Shown here piece after piece: positions 6,942-9,444 of a DNA stretch of 9,444 nt. The position numbers and the translations under genes are program-made. Source of the stretch: Flavobacteriaceae bacterium (GTDB lineage Bacteria; Bacteroidota; Bacteroidia; Flavobacteriales; Flavobacteriaceae); assembly GCA_016780435.1 (NCBI GenBank), contig JADHLU010000027.1, forward strand, positions 1-9,444, read 5' to 3'. How positions within the stretch are numbered: the first letter of the stretch is position 1; each line of letters opens with the position of its first letter. The notes below the pieces were generated by a model. The model saw only the letters and a list, made by a program, of their open reading frames with translations. It was not told the DNA's origin and ran no database searches.

Positions 6942-8345
6942 ATGCAAAAGTTTGATGTGATTATTATTGGTTCAGGTCCTGGAGGTTATGTCGCTGCTAT
7001 TCGTTGTGCACAACTTGGCATGAATACGGCTATAGTTGAGAAAGAATCCACTTTGGGAGGCACCTGTCTCAATGTCGGATGCATTCCGTCAAAGGCTCTT
7101 TTAGACTCTTCGCATCATTATGAAACCATCATGCACGATAGCCAAGAACACGGCATCCATATTCAAGGTGGGGTAAGCCTAGACTTTAAGGCCATGATTG
7201 ATAGAAAGCAATCGGTAGTGGACCAAACCGTTAAGGGCATCGACTTTTTAATGGACAAGAACAAAATCACTGTCCTTAGAGGAGTTGGAAGCTTTAAAGA
7301 CGCCAAAACCCTAACTGTTAAAGACGACCAAAAAGAGGCCACCTATACAGCCGATAAGTTTATTGTTGCTACGGGTTCAAAACCCGGAAACCTCTCGTTT
7401 ATATCTTTAGATAAAGAGCGCATTATCACGTCTACCGAAGCCCTGGCACTCAAGGAAATTCCAAAGCATTTAGTGGTAATTGGTGGAGGAGTGATCGGTT
7501 TAGAACTGGGCCAAGTGTACAAAAGGCTTGGGGCAGAGGTGAGTGTGGTAGAATATGCCGATCGCATCATTACCTCTATGGATGTCGCGCTTTCAAAGGA
7601 GCTTATGAAGGTCTTGAAAAAGCAAGGAATCCAATTCTACCTTTCATATGCGGTTCGAAAAGTAGAACGAAAGGGCAATCAAGTTGTGATAGAGGCACTC
7701 TCGAAGAAAGAAGAGCTGCTTCAGCTTGAAGGTGATTACGCTCTGGTTTCGGTCGGACGCGTAGCCAATACAGAAGGCTTAGGTCTTGAAAATACTGGCA
7801 TTCAGCTAGATGAAAGAGGCCGTATTGCTGTAAATGAGCAGCTACAGACCGCTGAACCGCATATTTATGCCATTGGAGATGTTATACAGGGAGCCATGCT
7901 CGCTCACAAGGCTGAAGAGGAGGGTGTGTTCATCGCTGAAATCATCGCCGGTCAAAAGCCCCATATCAATTACAACTTAATTCCGTCGGTGGTTTACACC
8001 TGGCCAGAAGTGGCGTCGGTCGGTCAAACCGAAGAGCAGCTGAAAGCTGCTGGGATCGATTACAAGTCGGGTTCATTTCCGATGCGTGCCTTAGGGCGTT
8101 CTCGTGCCAGCGGAGACATTCACGGTTTTATTAAAATTCTTGCTGATTCCAAGACCGACGAGGTTCTAGGTGTTCACATGATCGGAGCCCGTTGTGCCGA
8201 CCTTATTGCCGAGGCCGTTACGGCCATGGAATTCAGAGCTTCTGCTGAAGATATTGCGCGAATGTCTCACGCGCATCCTACCTATGCTGAGGCCGTTAAA
8301 GAAGCAGCCCTTGCGGCCACAGAAAACAGGGCTCTTCATGCATAG
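6942..8345 (+). CDS. lpdA: Dihydrolipoyl dehydrogenase (E3 component of 2-oxoacid dehydrogenase complexes)
   Basis: This FAD flavoenzyme reoxidises dihydrolipoyl groups on the E2 (or glycine-cleavage H) protein and reduces NAD+, serving the pyruvate, 2-oxoglutarate, branched-chain and glycine cleavage systems in the cytoplasm. The 467 residues show the FAD Rossmann motif GSGPGG (10-15), the redox-active disulfide segment GGTCLNVGCIPSK (39-51; Cys42, Cys47), the NAD-binding GGGVIGLELG (181-190) and the second FAD contact IYAIGD (308-313). The C-terminal dimerisation domain carries the catalytic His445-Glu450 pair in SHAHPTYAE (442-450). Length and all active-site residues are normal for the family. 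The ATG at 6942 places the FAD motif directly at the N-terminus as expected. No E1 or E2 gene lies nearby, so the gene stands apart from the complexes it serves. Its TAG is followed immediately by the tilS start. Confidence 0.97.
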   Translation: MQKFDVIIIGSGPGGYVAAIRCAQLGMNTAIVEKESTLGGTCLNVGCIPSKALLDSSHHYETIMHDSQEHGIHIQGGVSLDFKAMIDRKQSVVDQTVKGIDFLMDKNKITVLRGVGSFKDAKTLTVKDDQKEATYTADKFIVATGSKPGNLSFISLDKERIITSTEALALKEIPKHLVVIGGGVIGLELGQVYKRLGAEVSVVEYADRIITSMDVALSKELMKVLKKQGIQFYLSYAVRKVERKGNQVVIEALSKKEELLQLEGDYALVSVGRVANTEGLGLENTGIQLDERGRIAVNEQLQTAEPHIYAIGDVIQGAMLAHKAEEEGVFIAEIIAGQKPHINYNLIPSVVYTWPEVASVGQTEEQLKAAGIDYKSGSFPMRALGRSRASGDIHGFIKILADSKTDEVLGVHMIGARCADLIAEAVTAMEFRASAEDIARMSHAHPTYAEAVKEAALAATENRALHA

Positions 8346-9444
8346 TGGCTGATTTCACCAATTTCGAAACCGCCCTTAATGAGGCCTTGATCGTTTACCG
8401 CCATAAACGAATCCTTCTCGCGTGTAGTGGGGGAGTTGACAGTGTTTTACTAGCCCATTCCTTTAAGGACAGCGGAATCGACTTTGCGATTGCCCATGTT
8501 AATTATGGTTTGCGCGGAGAAGAAAGCCTTCAAGATGCTGAGTTTGTCTGTGCTTTGGCTACTGATTTAGGTGTAGAGGTTTACACTAAAAATGTTCAAC
8601 TCAACACCGCTAAAAGCATTCAAGAAGAGGCTCGAAACTTCCGCTACCAATGGTTTGATCAGTTATGTGAGCAGTTTAATTATGATGTTATTGCCACTGC
8701 CCATCACCTAGATGACAGTATAGAGGGGATGATCATGAGTGTGTTTTCTGGAGCGTCTCTTAACCGCTTAAGCGGCATCTCAGATCGGTCAACTATTATT
8801 AGGCCCCTGCAAAACTTTAGCAAAGCACAATTAGTGGATTACGCTCATATGCGTGAGTGGAACTATAGAGAAGACTCTAGTAACTTAAAAAACGATTATT
8901 TAAGAAACTTCGTTCGAAACCAAGTGCTGGTAGATTTGGAAGCGCGAAACCCGCACAGCAAGAAGCAACTTTTGAGAAGCCTTCAATTGTTTAAAGAGCA
9001 AAAAACACTCAACCTGGCTTACAGAAAGCGCCTGGAGAATGAGGTGGTTAGCGAATCTGAAGAACACTCGGCATACCGCATTGAGGCCTTGTTACAGTTA
9101 GCTCCCTTAGATGTGCATTTAAGATTATTGTTTGAGCCTTTTGGATTCACCGATTTTGAGGCCATCGAGCGACTGCTGGTTGCAGAAAACGCCAAGGAAG
9201 TCTATTCAGCCCTATACAAACTCGTTAAATTTGAGGGCGATCTGCTGCTGAGTTCTTTGAGCACTCCCAAACCACTCTTTAGGGCGCGTTTTAATGAACC
9301 GAATACGCAAGAAATAGATCAAGCACAGCCGACGTTTAAGCTACGCGTTCGAAATGACCTAGATCAGCATGGACATTTAGAAGTGCGATTGTGGAACTCA
9401 GAAGATCGAATTCGTCTTAGCGGATTAAAGGGAACCAAAAAAGT
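8346..9444 (+). CDS. tilS: tRNA(Ile)-lysidine synthase TilS, 3' end beyond the window
   Basis: TilS uses ATP and lysine to turn cytidine 34 of the tRNA-Ile(CAU) anticodon into lysidine, changing the decoded codon from AUG to AUA; it is normally essential. My translation from GTG at 8346 is open to the right edge for 366 complete codons. It shows the PP-loop SGGVDS (28-33), HVNYGLRG (51-58), the EEARNFRYQWF segment (94-104), ATAHHLDD (117-124), RPLQNFSK (153-160), and EDSSN with YLRNFVRN (176-192). The visible end RIRLSGLKGTKK is the start of the C-terminal TilS domain; family proteins run to about 430-440 residues. GTG is the best start: the preceding codon is the lpdA stop in the same frame, the next in-frame ATG lies inside the catalytic domain, and GTG leaves the usual short lead before the PP-loop. 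An in-frame TTG near 8382 is a less likely alternative. Two residues after HHLDD are unusual (Gly128, Ser135). Confidence 0.93.

Noticed and set aside
8339..8353. ATG at 8339 as a possible tilS start
   Set aside because: It is out of frame with the TilS motifs and meets a stop (TGA, 8351-8353) after four codons.
1..9444. Mobile element, CRISPR array, tRNA or rRNA gene, defence or biosynthetic cluster
   Set aside because: Almost every base lies in a recognised housekeeping gene. No transposase, integrase, terminal repeats, regularly spaced repeats or cloverleaf-like segments were seen.

Overview
The window looks like chromosomal core-genome DNA from a member of the Bacteroidota, most likely a marine or aquatic Flavobacteriales lineage. 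Three things point there: the run FtsK, LolA, LptF/LptG-type permease, RibB; the near absence of Shine-Dalgarno sequences ahead of the starts; and an exact TAnnTTTG (Bacteroidota -7 type) box ahead of the lipoamide dehydrogenase gene. GC content is moderate. The assignment below phylum level is inference from protein style and gene order.

Layout. Two divergent transcription units flank a 136-base intergenic region (6806-6941). The leftward unit, in transcription order, is an NhaC-family Na+/H+ antiporter (6805-5363), FtsK (5315-2955), LolA (2950-2291), an LptF/LptG-family permease (2284-779) and the RibB part of a RibBA-like protein (782 to beyond base 1). From ftsK to ribB the gaps are 4 bases, 6 bases and a 4-base ATGA overlap, so these four genes are almost certainly one operon. 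The antiporter lies 47 bases upstream of ftsK and may or may not share its transcript. The rightward unit is dihydrolipoyl dehydrogenase (6942-8345), followed with no spacer by tilS, which starts on GTG at 8346 and runs off the right edge.

How the genes fit together. The leftward operon is mostly cell-envelope and division work: chromosome segregation at the septum (FtsK), lipoprotein carriage across the periplasm (LolA) and lipopolysaccharide export (LptF/G type), plus a riboflavin-pathway enzyme at the end. The rightward pair combines a central-metabolism flavoenzyme with a tRNA-Ile modification enzyme.

There is no mobile element, CRISPR array, rRNA or tRNA gene, and no obvious defence or secondary-metabolite system. 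No gene-free stretch exceeds 136 bases. I do not see a previously undescribed system here. The points worth a second look are small: the GTP cyclohydrolase II half of the RibBA protein seems to have lost its zinc-site signature, lpdA and tilS abut in the same frame, TilS has two unusual residues in a conserved motif, and the LPS permease has a long charged insert.
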